This document shows positions 8,469 through 16,798 of a stretch of DNA of 64,000 nucleotides, piece after piece. Location: positions 1 to 64,000 of the forward strand of contig CAZBMW010000009.1 in NCBI GenBank assembly GCA_964493425.1. Reading direction: 5' to 3'. The notes below the pieces were generated by a model, which saw only the letters and a program-made list of their open reading frames with translations, was not told the DNA's origin and ran no database searches. Each line of letters begins with the position of its first letter. The stretch's first letter is position 1. The DNA is from CAYLMG01 sp964493425. GTDB taxonomy: Bacteria; Planctomycetota; Phycisphaerae; Sedimentisphaerales; Anaerobacaceae. The position numbers were made by a program, and so were the translations under genes.

Positions 8469-10571
8469 TTAAATCTTTTCCACGCTCATTCTCGCATCAA
8501 CTGCTATCGGCACCGTTCCTTCAGGCCCGACCATATACGGATTTATGTCCAGCTCCTGTATCTGGCTAAATTCCGTGACAAGCTGGCTAAGCCTCTGCAG
8601 ACCTTCAGCAATAGCCCCGATATCAACTCCCTCCTCGCCGCGGGCTCCTTTGAGTATTTTATAAGTGCGAGTGTTCATTAGCATCTGCCTGGCCTCGTCC
8701 GCCGTAAGCGGTGCAAGATAAAACGAGACATCCTGCAAAACCTCGACCATCGTACCGCCCATCCCGAACATCATCAAAGGCCCGAACCGCTTATCGCGGT
8801 TCATTCCCAAAATCACCTCTTTACCGCCGGTGCACATCTGCTGCACGAGAACACCAAGAATCTTCGCATCCTCAGCTTCTTTCGGTATCCGGTACATCAT
8901 CAAATCGAACGCGTCACGCACCTGCCCCGCATCTTTAAGACCTATTTTAACTCCGCCGACATCAGATTTATGCAGAATATCAGGTGACCATATCTTCAGC
9001 ACAACCGGATATCCGAGCTGCTCGGCAATATTAACCGCCTGCTCGGGCGTCGTTGCAACAGCGCCTTTCGGCGTAACAAACCCGTAAGCCTCCAGAATCT
9101 CCTTAGCTTCCGCCTCGCCAATCTCGCGTTTATTTTGCCTGAGGTGCTTGTCGATAATATTTTCGACCTTCCGCCGGTTGACCGCAAAAAGTTTCACCAC
9201 CCGTTTAGGCCGTCCCTGCCAGCGAACATAATCTGCCATAACCTTTGCTGTCGCCACCGCGTGCTCGGGCGAGATATACTGAGGGATACCGCCGTCACGC
9301 AATATCCTCACGCCCTCTTCTATCTTTTTCGAGCCGATAAAACAGGTCAGCACCGGCTTCTGTTTTTTTCCCTTCGCCGCCCGTACAATAGCCTCCGCCG
9401 TCGCCGTTGGCTGCGTCATTGCCTGCGGCGTTAAAAGCACCAGCAGAATATCGACATTCGCATCATCGAGCACAGCGTCGATTGCAAACTCATACCTGTC
9501 AGCCAGTGCGTCACCCAGAACATCGACGGGATTATAAAAATTCGCCGCCGCCGGAAGCCCCGAACGCAATTTCTCAACAGTCTGTTCTGTAAGCTCGGCG
9601 AATCCCAGTCCCTGCCTTTCTATCGCGTCAGCAGCGATAATCCCCGGTCCGCCCGCATTCGTTATCACCGCGATGTTCGAGCCCTTCGGCAGCGGCTGAT
9701 TCGCAAACGCGATCGCGTAATCGAACTGCTGCTTAATCGAGTTGCAGCGAATCACGCCCGCCCGCTCGAACACACACTCATAAGCCCTCTCGCCGCCCGC
9801 CAGGCTGCCCGTATGAGACGAAGCCGCCCTCGCACCAGCCTCGGTACCGCCCGCCTTGATTAACAGTATCGGCTTGTTGGCTGAAATCCGCTCCGCGTGC
9901 CTTATAAAATTAGGCCCGTCAGTTATACTCTCTAAATAACCCGTAATGACCTTCGTTTCAGGGTCTTCTGCCATAGCTAAAATTATCTCTAACTCGTCGA
10001 TGTCAGCCTTATTGCCGAAGCTCACCAGCTTGCTGAAACCGATACCGCTCGCATTCGCTATATCCAGAATTGCCGCTAATATCGCCCCCGACTGTGACAG
10101 GCATCCAATCGAGCCTGCCGCCGGCAGCTCTCCGCCGAAGCTCGCATTAAACTTATTCGCCGGCGCTATCACGCCTAAGCAGTTTGGCCCGATTACCCTT
10201 ACACCGCCCCGCCTGGCTGTCCGGATTATCTCCTCTTCGAGCCGTCTTCCTTCCTCGCCGACCTCTTTAAAGCCGGCTGTTATAATTATCACCGCCTTCA
10301 CCCCCGCCTGGGCGCATTGCTTCATTATATCCGGCACGACCTTCGCCGGCACCACGATAACGACAAGTTCCGGCACTTTGCCTATCGACACAATATCAGG
10401 GTAGCACTTCAATCCCTCGATACTGTCAGCCTTGTTATTGACCGGGTATATATCGCCCTCATAGCCGGCCGCTCTCATATTAGTCAGAATCTCATAGCCG
10501 ACCTTGCCCTTTTTCGAAGATGCCCCCACAATAGCCACAGAGTGAGGATTGAAAAAACTCTCAAGACCCAT
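8469..10571 (-). CDS. Acetate-CoA ligase, ADP-forming (fused alpha and beta subunits)
   Basis: Interconverts acetyl-CoA, ADP and Pi with acetate, CoA and ATP, and can make ATP from acetyl-CoA. The 700 residues show an N-terminal CoA-binding Rossmann domain (SVAIVGASSKKGKVG, 11-25), a succinyl-CoA-ligase-like middle with the phosphohistidine site SSHTGSLAGG (H253), and a C-terminal ATP-grasp domain (about 480-700). H253 is kept, so this is a catalytic enzyme and not a Pat-like regulatory relic. AAAGGG precedes the ATG. A promoter-like repeat copy ends 35 bases upstream. It heads the run to the CoA-transferase/GNAT and acuC genes. Confidence 0.93.
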   Translation of the reverse strand: MGLESFFNPHSVAIVGASSKKGKVGYEILTNMRAAGYEGDIYPVNNKADSIEGLKCYPDIVSIGKVPELVVIVVPAKVVPDIMKQCAQAGVKAVIIITAGFKEVGEEGRRLEEEIIRTARRGGVRVIGPNCLGVIAPANKFNASFGGELPAAGSIGCLSQSGAILAAILDIANASGIGFSKLVSFGNKADIDELEIILAMAEDPETKVITGYLESITDGPNFIRHAERISANKPILLIKAGGTEAGARAASSHTGSLAGGERAYECVFERAGVIRCNSIKQQFDYAIAFANQPLPKGSNIAVITNAGGPGIIAADAIERQGLGFAELTEQTVEKLRSGLPAAANFYNPVDVLGDALADRYEFAIDAVLDDANVDILLVLLTPQAMTQPTATAEAIVRAAKGKKQKPVLTCFIGSKKIEEGVRILRDGGIPQYISPEHAVATAKVMADYVRWQGRPKRVVKLFAVNRRKVENIIDKHLRQNKREIGEAEAKEILEAYGFVTPKGAVATTPEQAVNIAEQLGYPVVLKIWSPDILHKSDVGGVKIGLKDAGQVRDAFDLMMYRIPKEAEDAKILGVLVQQMCTGGKEVILGMNRDKRFGPLMMFGMGGTMVEVLQDVSFYLAPLTADEARQMLMNTRTYKILKGARGEEGVDIGAIAEGLQRLSQLVTEFSQIQELDINPYMVGPEGTVPIAVDARMSVEKI

Positions 10572-10605
10572 ATACGCCCTTTCCGAACCATAGTTAGCTC
10601 TTAAA

Positions 10606-10661
10606 GGCGTTATATTTTATTAAATCCCCCCAATAATTCAAAGCCTTTTCTGATTATTCTT
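10606..10661 (-). repeat. Promoter-like direct repeat, copy 1
   Basis: A 56-bp block found again at 11245-11300 with 52 of 56 bases identical by my alignment. Read on the minus strand it offers TTGAAT, a 16-base spacer containing GGGGGG, and TAAAAT, ending about 35 bases before the ATG of the ADP-forming acetate-CoA ligase. The position suggests a promoter or operator. Confidence 0.75.
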
Positions 10662-10700
10662 AAAACCCACTCGATGCCCGCTGCGAACACCGCTCGACAA

Positions 10701-10808
10701 TTATCTATTCCTCTTTTCCCTTTTCAATCTTCGTTTTTCCTTCGGACTAAGCTGGGCCTTTTTCTGCTGTTCTCTTTTGCCTTTATCTCTTTTTCCCCTA
10801 TCGCCCAT
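10701..10808 (-). CDS. Small basic protein, 35 residues, unknown function
   Basis: Short ORF starting MGDRGKRDKGKREQQ and ending REKRNR, with about half Lys/Arg plus Gln/Glu. No hydrophobic segment is present and it is predicted to be helical or disordered. The start is convincing: AAGGAG (10822-10817) sits 8 bases before the ATG. It follows the HEAT-like gene by 36 bases on the same strand and is probably cotranscribed with it. Very similar short basic proteins are, as I recall, scattered in bacterial genomes without a known role. A nucleic-acid or ribosome partner is plausible from the charge but unproven. Confidence 0.6.
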   Translation of the reverse strand: MGDRGKRDKGKREQQKKAQLSPKEKRRLKREKRNR

Positions 10809-10844
10809 ATCTGTTTCTCCTTACTCAAAAATGACCTGCATTGC

Positions 10845-11204
10845 TTAACCTTTTCCTGAAACCTGACCTTTCATCAGTGCTATTGACTTAATACACGCAG
10901 CTTTGGTAGTACGGTTACGATGTTTCAGCCCCTGCTCGAGAATCTCAATACCCATTTTCTGCATCCTGCCGTTCATACTCCTCAGCCCGTAGGCCGCTGC
11001 CTTTTTAGTTGTCCTCGGATAGTTGCCGAACAATGCCTCCGTCAGTATTGCTAAGCCGTCCTCCTGTTTCCATGACAGGTTCAAAGCCGCCACCCTCGCT
11101 TTTGAAATATTGTTACTCAGTAGCTTCTCCCTGAGCTTCTTGAGAGCCTCGATGGATGCTTCGTCTCTTTCGCGCTCGGGCTGTTTGCTTTTATCTAAAT
11201 TCAT
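10845..11204 (-). CDS. Small HEAT-repeat-like helical protein
   Basis: Protein of 119 residues. A charged N-terminus (DKSKQPERERDEAS) is followed by about three helical hairpins with HEAT-like spacing: 'SKARVAALNLSWKQEDGLAILTEAL', 'RTTKKAAAYGLRSM...GIEILEQGL' and 'RTTKAACIKSIALM', here shortened to their key residues. Such repeats mediate protein contacts, and the partner is unknown. GAGAGGA precedes the ATG. A promoter-like repeat copy lies 41 bases upstream and the 35-residue ORF follows downstream, so these two genes form a small unit between the two repeat copies. Confidence 0.7.
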   Translation of the reverse strand: MNLDKSKQPERERDEASIEALKKLREKLLSNNISKARVAALNLSWKQEDGLAILTEALFGNYPRTTKKAAAYGLRSMNGRMQKMGIEILEQGLKHRNRTTKAACIKSIALMKGQVSGKG

Positions 11205-11244
11205 AACCCAATCCTCTCAAAAAAGGCTGTAGGCTGTATTTTAC

Positions 11245-11300
11245 GGCGTTATATTTTATTAAATCCCCCCAATAATTGAAAGTTTTTTCTAATTATTCTT
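11245..11300 (-). repeat. Promoter-like direct repeat, copy 2
   Basis: Second copy of the 56-bp block at 10606-10661. The first 33 bases of the aligned plus-strand text are identical, and four substitutions follow. On the minus strand the -35 candidate is TTCAAT instead of TTGAAT, while the G6 tract and TAAAAT are unchanged. It precedes the HEAT-like gene. Confidence 0.75.
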
Positions 11301-11361
11301 TTACGCTCGTCCTGAGTCTCGAAGAAGTGTCGAAGGAATCTGCGGTTAAAGATTTTTGAGT

Positions 11362-12270
11362 TTACTTTCGCTGGTCGGGGATGTCGGGCTCGATGTGGAC
11401 GGTGATATTTACCGGCTGGGGGATTTGCTCGTGCAAAGCATTTTCGAGATTCTCGGAGATTTTATGGGCCTGCGATATGTTCAATTCCGGTGCTACCAAA
11501 ATATGCAAATCGAGAAAAATCTCCCTGCCGACAGTCCTCGTCCGCAGGTTGTGGTACTGGCGTATTTGCTGCTCAGCGTCAATGATGCTCTTGATTTGCT
11601 CCATCGTTTCGGAATCGACGGCCTTTTCGGTAAATTCCGACAAACAGCCGCCGATGATTTTTACGCTGACCATAACAATCATAAGCCCGACCGCAATTGC
11701 GGCGACCTGGTCGCCGTGCACGTATCCGAACCTCATCGATACGAAACCGATGATTACAGCAATCGAACTGAGTGCATCGCTGCGGTGGTGCCAGGCATTG
11801 GCGTACAAAGCGGAGCTGTGTGTTTTGACGGCAACTTTCTGCGTTATCCGGTACAGCAATTCTTTCGAGAGGACCGAGAGCACTGCAACAGCCAAAACCG
11901 AGTTACTAATATGCTGTACAACATTATGAGTGTGAATTTGTGCAATTTTCATACTGGCTTTGTAAATCATAAGGCAGCCGGCAAGGCCGAGAACGGCTGC
12001 GACGAACAATGCAGAAAAGGTCTCAATTCGGCCGTGACCATAGGGATGCTCGGCATCGGGCTCTTTGGCACCGAAGTAAGAGCCGACAAGGACCGCGATA
12101 TCGGTAACCATATCCGAAAGCGAATGCACACCGTCGGCAACGAGTGCAATCGAGCCGGCGAGAAAGCCAATCACAAACTTCGTTATCGAAAGCAGGCTGT
12201 TAACAATAAGCGAAAGATTCGTAACAGACTTTATCCTGCCGCGCGATTTTTGAAGTTTTTCTCTTGTCAT
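11362..12270 (-). CDS. Cation diffusion facilitator (metal efflux)
   Basis: Inner-membrane exporter of divalent metals (Zn, Fe, Mn or similar) driven by proton exchange. The 302 residues show the CDF zinc site ADGVHSLSDM in helix 2 (about 46-55), the HPYGHGRIETF loop before helix 4, a matching HHRSDALSS site in helix 5, and a C-terminal cytosolic ferredoxin-like domain with HILV/HIEPD histidines. The length is normal. It starts 8 bases after the glmM stop, so it is cotranscribed. The metal cannot be named from sequence alone. Confidence 0.93.
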   Translation of the reverse strand: MTREKLQKSRGRIKSVTNLSLIVNSLLSITKFVIGFLAGSIALVADGVHSLSDMVTDIAVLVGSYFGAKEPDAEHPYGHGRIETFSALFVAAVLGLAGCLMIYKASMKIAQIHTHNVVQHISNSVLAVAVLSVLSKELLYRITQKVAVKTHSSALYANAWHHRSDALSSIAVIIGFVSMRFGYVHGDQVAAIAVGLMIVMVSVKIIGGCLSEFTEKAVDSETMEQIKSIIDAEQQIRQYHNLRTRTVGREIFLDLHILVAPELNISQAHKISENLENALHEQIPQPVNITVHIEPDIPDQRK

Positions 12271-12278
12271 CGGTCAAA

Positions 12279-13655
12279 CTATTCTTTCAGAGCCTTACGT
12301 ATATCAGTAACTACCTTGACATACTTTTCAACTGTTCTTTTATCTTTTCCTTCGGCAATAATCCTTACAATGGGCTCGGTATTGCTCGGCCTTAAATGCA
12401 GCCAGCCGTCCTCGAAGTCAAAACGGCAGCCGTCGGTCGTATTTATCTTTGCAGTCGCAAAAGTATCCTTGGTATTTCCTAAAATCTTCTCAAATCCCTG
12501 TTTCGAGGCGCCGAATTTATCTTTAATCATATAATAAGGGGTAATTTCATCAGTAAGCTTACCAATATTTTTACCGGTTTCGGCGAGCATTTCAAGGACA
12601 AGTACGATTGCGACAAGGCTGTCGCGAACCGGGCTGATACGCAAATCGATAACACCGCCGTTACCCTCTCCGCCGATGATACAATCGTTTTTCAGCATCG
12701 CCGCAGCGACATTAGCCTCGCCGACCGGTGTGCGAAAGACCTTTACGCCGGCTTGTTCGGCGATGTCATCTATCATCCTCGAAGTCGAGAGATTGGTTGC
12801 GACGGGGCCTTTACGCTTGGCCAATATATGTTTGACAGCCAAAGCAAGTGTGTATTCCTCGCCTATATATCTTCCATTCTCATCAACAATAGCCAGTCTG
12901 TCGGCATCGGGGTCCTGGGCGAAGCCGAGAGCCGCCTTATGCTTTTTTACCGCTTCACAAAGGCTGGTCAGGTTCTGTGCGAGCGGTTCCGGCGGATGTG
13001 CAAAGACGCCGGTCGGCTCATCGTTTACGGCTATAACGTTACAACGCAGGCTGGAAAGCAGCAGTTTTCCTTCGGCGCCGCCCGCGCCGTTTACACTGTC
13101 GAGAACAACCCTGTATTTTTTAGCAGCTATTTTTTCGGGAACAATAATCGAGGTAACTTTATCAACATGTATTTTATTTGCTCTGTCATCGGTGCAAAGC
13201 TTTCCGCAATCGGCGGAGCCGACGAAATCGAAAGTTTTTGCGAAATAATATTGCTTGATTTTTTCCGCCGATTGTGCGGGAGGCGCCATGCCGTTACCAA
13301 GCAGCAGCTTTATCCCGTTATACTCGATTGGGTTGTGCGATGCGGTAATCACGATTCCGCCGGCACAATCCAGCTCTCTGAGCATAACACCGACAGCCGG
13401 TGTCGTAACAATACCAATATCAATTACATCGATACCGACCGAGGACAGGCCGCCAGCGACAGCGGAGCAGAGCATTCGGCCGCTGGGTCTGGAATCGCGG
13501 CCTACACAAACGGTGAGCTTTTCCTTTTTCAGCGCCAAATTCCTTTTCAGGAAAGTACCGAAGGCACTAGCGTACTCAGCAGCGATAGCGGCAGTGAAGT
13601 TCTCGCCTACAATGCCTCGCAGGCCGCTTACACTTATTATCAACTGCTCAGCCAT
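12279..13655 (-). CDS. glmM: Phosphohexomutase (phosphoglucosamine mutase-like)
   Basis: Alpha-D-phosphohexomutase moving phosphate between C1 and C6 of a hexose. The 458 residues hold all four family motifs: phosphoserine loop TASHNPIEYNG, metal loop DPDADRLAIVDE, sugar-binding GEGNGGVI and phosphate-binding RPSNTEPIVR. I start at 13655 (MAEQLIISVSGLRG), which has GGAG 5 bases upstream. A longer version from 13706 would add 17 unlikely residues. GlmM (wall precursor synthesis) is favoured by length and the GEGNGG motif, but phosphomannomutase activity cannot be excluded. Confidence 0.85.
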   Translation of the reverse strand: MAEQLIISVSGLRGIVGENFTAAIAAEYASAFGTFLKRNLALKKEKLTVCVGRDSRPSGRMLCSAVAGGLSSVGIDVIDIGIVTTPAVGVMLRELDCAGGIVITASHNPIEYNGIKLLLGNGMAPPAQSAEKIKQYYFAKTFDFVGSADCGKLCTDDRANKIHVDKVTSIIVPEKIAAKKYRVVLDSVNGAGGAEGKLLLSSLRCNVIAVNDEPTGVFAHPPEPLAQNLTSLCEAVKKHKAALGFAQDPDADRLAIVDENGRYIGEEYTLALAVKHILAKRKGPVATNLSTSRMIDDIAEQAGVKVFRTPVGEANVAAAMLKNDCIIGGEGNGGVIDLRISPVRDSLVAIVLVLEMLAETGKNIGKLTDEITPYYMIKDKFGASKQGFEKILGNTKDTFATAKINTTDGCRFDFEDGWLHLRPSNTEPIVRIIAEGKDKRTVEKYVKVVTDIRKALKE

Positions 13656-13712
13656 AAATGCTCCATAAAAACAAGGGCAGCCTACGACTGCCCCTGCGCT
13701 CGACATAATCTT

Positions 13713-14669
13713 TTATTTGGGCTTGGGCTTGACCACATTTTTAGGGGGCTTGCCCTGCAGGTAATCGACAACAAGTTGTGCCGCTTCGATGCCGACCTCA
13801 ATCTGTGCCTCGACAGTACTGGCACCAAGGTGAGGTACAGCGAGACAATTATCAAATTCCGTGAAACGGGTATTTTCGGGCGGCTCGGTCGGGTAAACGT
13901 CCAGTGCGGCACCGGCAATTTTATTTTCAGCAAGTGCGTCATAAAGTGCATCCTCGTTAATGATGCCGCCGCGAGCTGTATTTATCAGTCGAACCGTCGG
14001 CTTCATCATTTTGAACTGCTCGGGGCCAATCATATTCAGTGTCTTTTCATTTTTCGGAACATGGATAGTAATATAGTCGGCCTGGGTGTAAATCTTGTCC
14101 GGCGAATCGACGATTTCAATTCCCAATTTAGCGGCGTCGGGGGGAGTGATGTACGAGTCAAAACCAAGCAGCTTCATATTGAAACCCGCTGCAATTTTTG
14201 CTACGGCCAAGCCGATTTTGCCGAGGCCGATTATACCCAGTGTCTTTTTATTGAGCTGATAGCCGATAAACTTTTTCCTGTCCCAGGCACCGCTTTTCAG
14301 GCTGTTACAGGCGGGGACGATATTTCGGCTGAGAGCAAGGGCCAATGCAAATACGTGCTCGGCGACACTGATGGTATTTCCGCCGGGCGTGTTCATAACA
14401 ACGATACCCTTCTTGTCGGCTGCGGCGACATCGATATTATCCGTGCCGACCCCGGCCCTGCCGATAGCTTTTAGCTTGCCGGGATTCGCGAGTACTTTGG
14501 CAGTAACCCTGGTGCCGCTTCTTACCAAAAGGCCGTCGTGCTCGGCTATCAATTCTGCAAGCTCGTCTTCGGGCGGGCCGATATTGACTACGGCCTGAGC
14601 CCCGTCCGCCGAGTTAACCAAATCTATAGCTTCCTGCGCCAGCTTGTCCGTGATAAGAACCTTAATCAT
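13713..14669 (-). CDS. serA: D-3-phosphoglycerate dehydrogenase family (short form)
   Basis: NAD-dependent D-2-hydroxyacid dehydrogenase, probably the first step of serine synthesis. The 318 residues contain the Rossmann motif GIIGLGKIGLAVAKIA (about 145-160), the catalytic Arg in NTARGGIINEDAL, the Glu in VYPTEPP and the His in VPHLGAST. It lacks the C-terminal ACT/ASB regulatory domains, so it is a short form without serine feedback and could act on another hydroxyacid. The start is certain, with AAGGAGGT just upstream. Confidence 0.85.
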   Translation of the reverse strand: MIKVLITDKLAQEAIDLVNSADGAQAVVNIGPPEDELAELIAEHDGLLVRSGTRVTAKVLANPGKLKAIGRAGVGTDNIDVAAADKKGIVVMNTPGGNTISVAEHVFALALALSRNIVPACNSLKSGAWDRKKFIGYQLNKKTLGIIGLGKIGLAVAKIAAGFNMKLLGFDSYITPPDAAKLGIEIVDSPDKIYTQADYITIHVPKNEKTLNMIGPEQFKMMKPTVRLINTARGGIINEDALYDALAENKIAGAALDVYPTEPPENTRFTEFDNCLAVPHLGASTVEAQIEVGIEAAQLVVDYLQGKPPKNVVKPKPK

Positions 14670-14691
14670 AGTACCTCCTTAAAAAAATATT

Positions 14692-15366
14692 CTAATTCCA
14701 TTGCTGCCATTGGTCACCGCTTCTGTCCTCGGCAACCTTAAACCTGTTTTTGCGACAATCATAAAGATACCTCGTCATACAATACGCCGCAGCATTTGCG
14801 AGCCTGCTGAGTGCCAATTCCTGGCCTCGTACTTCAAAATCGAAGCCGACTCTGATTAGCTTCGCCGTTTCCTGCGGCCACAATTTTTTGCCACTTTCGA
14901 CATCGAGCAAAATCACTTGACAGCCAAGCTCGCCATTGTAGTAATCCACATCGGGCAGCTTGGCCATACTAAAGCCGTCAAGGACAACAATCAGAACCAA
15001 ATCGGCACTCAAAGCCCCGCCAATCTGTGCCTCGGTCATCATATTATAATTAACCCTTTTGGCGCGAAAATCGCTCAACTGCTCATAGTCTATAATATCA
15101 TTTGGGCCGAGCTTGACCTTTTCAACAAGGTAATTGTTTATCCGCTCAGTAAGCTCGCGGCGCAAGATAATCGGCGCACCGAGCCAGGCCGGCTGTTTGA
15201 CCAGTACGAGAGTCTTTCTGCCTTTGTACTCTGCCAATTTGAACTCCGCAGGTATTTTCGTCTCGTGTGCCGAGGGAGTCAGAATCCCACAGCCGATACA
15301 AAAAATAAGGAGCAGAGACACCGGCATCACGACAGCGAAAAATTTAATATTATGTTTTTTCATCAT
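14692..15366 (-). CDS. Putative lipoprotein, unknown function
   Basis: Protein of 224 residues with a hydrophobic N-terminal segment followed by IGCG at about residue 26, a possible but imperfect lipobox because the -3 position is Cys. The remainder has mixed alpha/beta character: 'RKTLVLVKQPAW', 'ADLVLIVVLDGFSM' and 'LGCQVILLDVESGKKLWP' suggest a Rossmann-like or TolB-N-like envelope domain that reports assembly state, but the family is not named. It lies between serA and a DUF2752 gene with short gaps, all on the minus strand. Confidence 0.7.
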   Translation of the reverse strand: MMKKHNIKFFAVVMPVSLLLIFCIGCGILTPSAHETKIPAEFKLAEYKGRKTLVLVKQPAWLGAPIILRRELTERINNYLVEKVKLGPNDIIDYEQLSDFRAKRVNYNMMTEAQIGGALSADLVLIVVLDGFSMAKLPDVDYYNGELGCQVILLDVESGKKLWPQETAKLIRVGFDFEVRGQELALSRLANAAAYCMTRYLYDCRKNRFKVAEDRSGDQWQQWN

Positions 15367-15377
15367 CTTGATTCTTT

Positions 15378-15845
15378 CTATCCACCTCTGTTTTCAACAA
15401 CAGCTCTGGCAAGCGTAACCGCCCATGCTGCAGCTATTATTATCAGTAATGCCAGTATAATGTAGCTTAGCTTAATCTGCTTAATATGATTAAGGAAACG
15501 GAAATATATACCAAAAACGGCTGTAAGGAAAGCTAAAACTGCGGAAATCAAAAATACCGTGCAAAACAGCCCCGCCGCCGGCTGAATATAAAAGGATTTG
15601 AAGAACTGTGCCTTCGCAAAGCAAATCGCCGCGGTCGTCATCCCGCAACTCGGACACGGCAGATGGTATCTTTGCTCGAACCCACAGGGCCCAAGCCAGT
15701 AATCAAGGTCGATTTTGCCCCATCCGGCGAGAGCCAGAATTGTGAAAAATGCTGCGATGCAAATAAAAATTCCGGCGGCAATAAGACGCTGCCGTCGCGT
15801 TGCTTTTGAAAATAATTTGAACTTATTCTGTTGGCCTGAAAGCAT
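15378..15845 (-). CDS. DUF2752 membrane protein
   Basis: Protein of 155 residues with hydrophobic helices at about 23-43, 81-108 and 122-145. The loop after helix 1 carries CGFEQRYHLPCPSCGMTTA, the cysteine signature of DUF2752, with a C-P-x-C-G centre. The family's function is unknown, and the cysteines could bind a metal or cofactor at the membrane. It is the first gene of the minus-strand run and faces the inositol phosphatase gene divergently across 59 bases. Confidence 0.85.
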   Translation of the reverse strand: MLSGQQNKFKLFSKATRRQRLIAAGIFICIAAFFTILALAGWGKIDLDYWLGPCGFEQRYHLPCPSCGMTTAAICFAKAQFFKSFYIQPAAGLFCTVFLISAVLAFLTAVFGIYFRFLNHIKQIKLSYIILALLIIIAAAWAVTLARAVVENRGG

Positions 15846-15904
15846 AATTGCGTTACAATAGGAAAAGTAAACTGTTGTGTCAAGCTCATAAAAGAAAGGT
15901 AGTT

Positions 15905-16720
15905 ATGGCTCTGGATAAAGGAACATTAAGCAGGATACTTGAAACCGGCGTAGTCGCAGCGCGGCTGGCAGGCCAGAGAGCGATGGAAGAGTTAAACTTT
16001 TTAAAGGTGTCGGTAAAAAACGACCAGGAGCTTGTAACACAGGCTGACATACACTGTCAGAAAATCATTATCGACAGAATCAAGGAAACCTATCCCGACC
16101 ACGGCTTTCTCGCAGAGGAGGCAAGCGTGGGCAAACTATTCAAGCAGCCGCCAAGAGGTGATTTGCCGGTATGGTGGGTAATCGACCCGATTGACGGCAC
16201 GAACAATTTCGCCCACAGGATGCTTTTCTTTACCGTCAGCGTGGCAGCTATGTATGAGGGCAGGCCAATCGCCGGCGTGGTATTCGAGCCGGCAACGGAT
16301 TCGATGTTCACAGCCGTTAAAGAAGGTGAAGCACAGCTTAACGGGCGAAGAATCCAGGCGAGCGAGGATACGATAAACAGCTATACGAGCGTCGGGTTAG
16401 ACAGCCATTTCGATGAAGGCGTGCCGAAATGGGCGTGCGAGCTTATGCAGAAGACCAGATTTCGCAATCTCGGCTCAACCGCACTGCAGCTTGCATACGT
16501 TGCAAAGGGAAGCTTAGTAGCAACCATAATAACGTACCCGAAGCTTTGGGACATAGCAGCGGGCGCTTTTATAGCAGAGAAGGCAGGCGGAATTGTAACT
16601 GACTGGAAAGGCGAAAAAATTTTCCCCGTCGATTTAGACAAATATAACGGGGAAAAATATCAGACACTGGCAGCTAACAAAAAAACTCATGCAGAGCTTA
16701 CAAAGCTTATAAAAGCTTAA
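15905..16720 (+). CDS. Inositol monophosphatase family protein
   Basis: Mg-dependent sugar or inositol phosphatase of 271 residues. The metal and phosphate sites GFLAEEAS, WVIDPIDGTNNFAH and LWDIAAGAFIAEKAGG are intact. Members may also act on 3'-phosphoadenosine 5'-phosphate or fructose bisphosphate, so the substrate is open. The start at 15905 (MALDKGTL) is favoured by AAAGGT upstream. The 19-residue extension from 15848 is basic and unlike the family. Confidence 0.9.
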   Translation: MALDKGTLSRILETGVVAARLAGQRAMEELNFLKVSVKNDQELVTQADIHCQKIIIDRIKETYPDHGFLAEEASVGKLFKQPPRGDLPVWWVIDPIDGTNNFAHRMLFFTVSVAAMYEGRPIAGVVFEPATDSMFTAVKEGEAQLNGRRIQASEDTINSYTSVGLDSHFDEGVPKWACELMQKTRFRNLGSTALQLAYVAKGSLVATIITYPKLWDIAAGAFIAEKAGGIVTDWKGEKIFPVDLDKYNGEKYQTLAANKKTHAELTKLIKA

Positions 16721-16790
16721 CCACCAAGTCTCGAAGACACTAAGAATTGTTATACATCTCAATATTTCTTTGTGTCTTTGTGGCCCATTT
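16717..16790. repeat. Dispersed two-armed repeat (CCACnAAG...CTTTGTGG type)
   Basis: Between convergent genes. The left arm ACCACCAAGTCTCGAAGACA (about 16720-16739) and the right arm TTTCTTTGTGTCTTTGTGGC (about 16766-16785) are imperfect inverted copies. Related arms occur at 19860-19935, 47650-47672 and 50155-50235. The folded RNA may help end transcription from both sides. Confidence 0.55.
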
Positions 16791-16798
16791 TAATAAAG

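Noticed and set aside
10674..10859. 61-residue plus-strand ORF
   Set aside because: Low-complexity Phe/Ser/Leu translation antisense to the micro-ORF, which has the better start signal.
12753..14474. 573-residue plus-strand ORF
   Set aside because: It runs antisense through the phosphohexomutase and dehydrogenase genes, whose minus-strand products carry all family motifs; no domain is visible in the plus frame.
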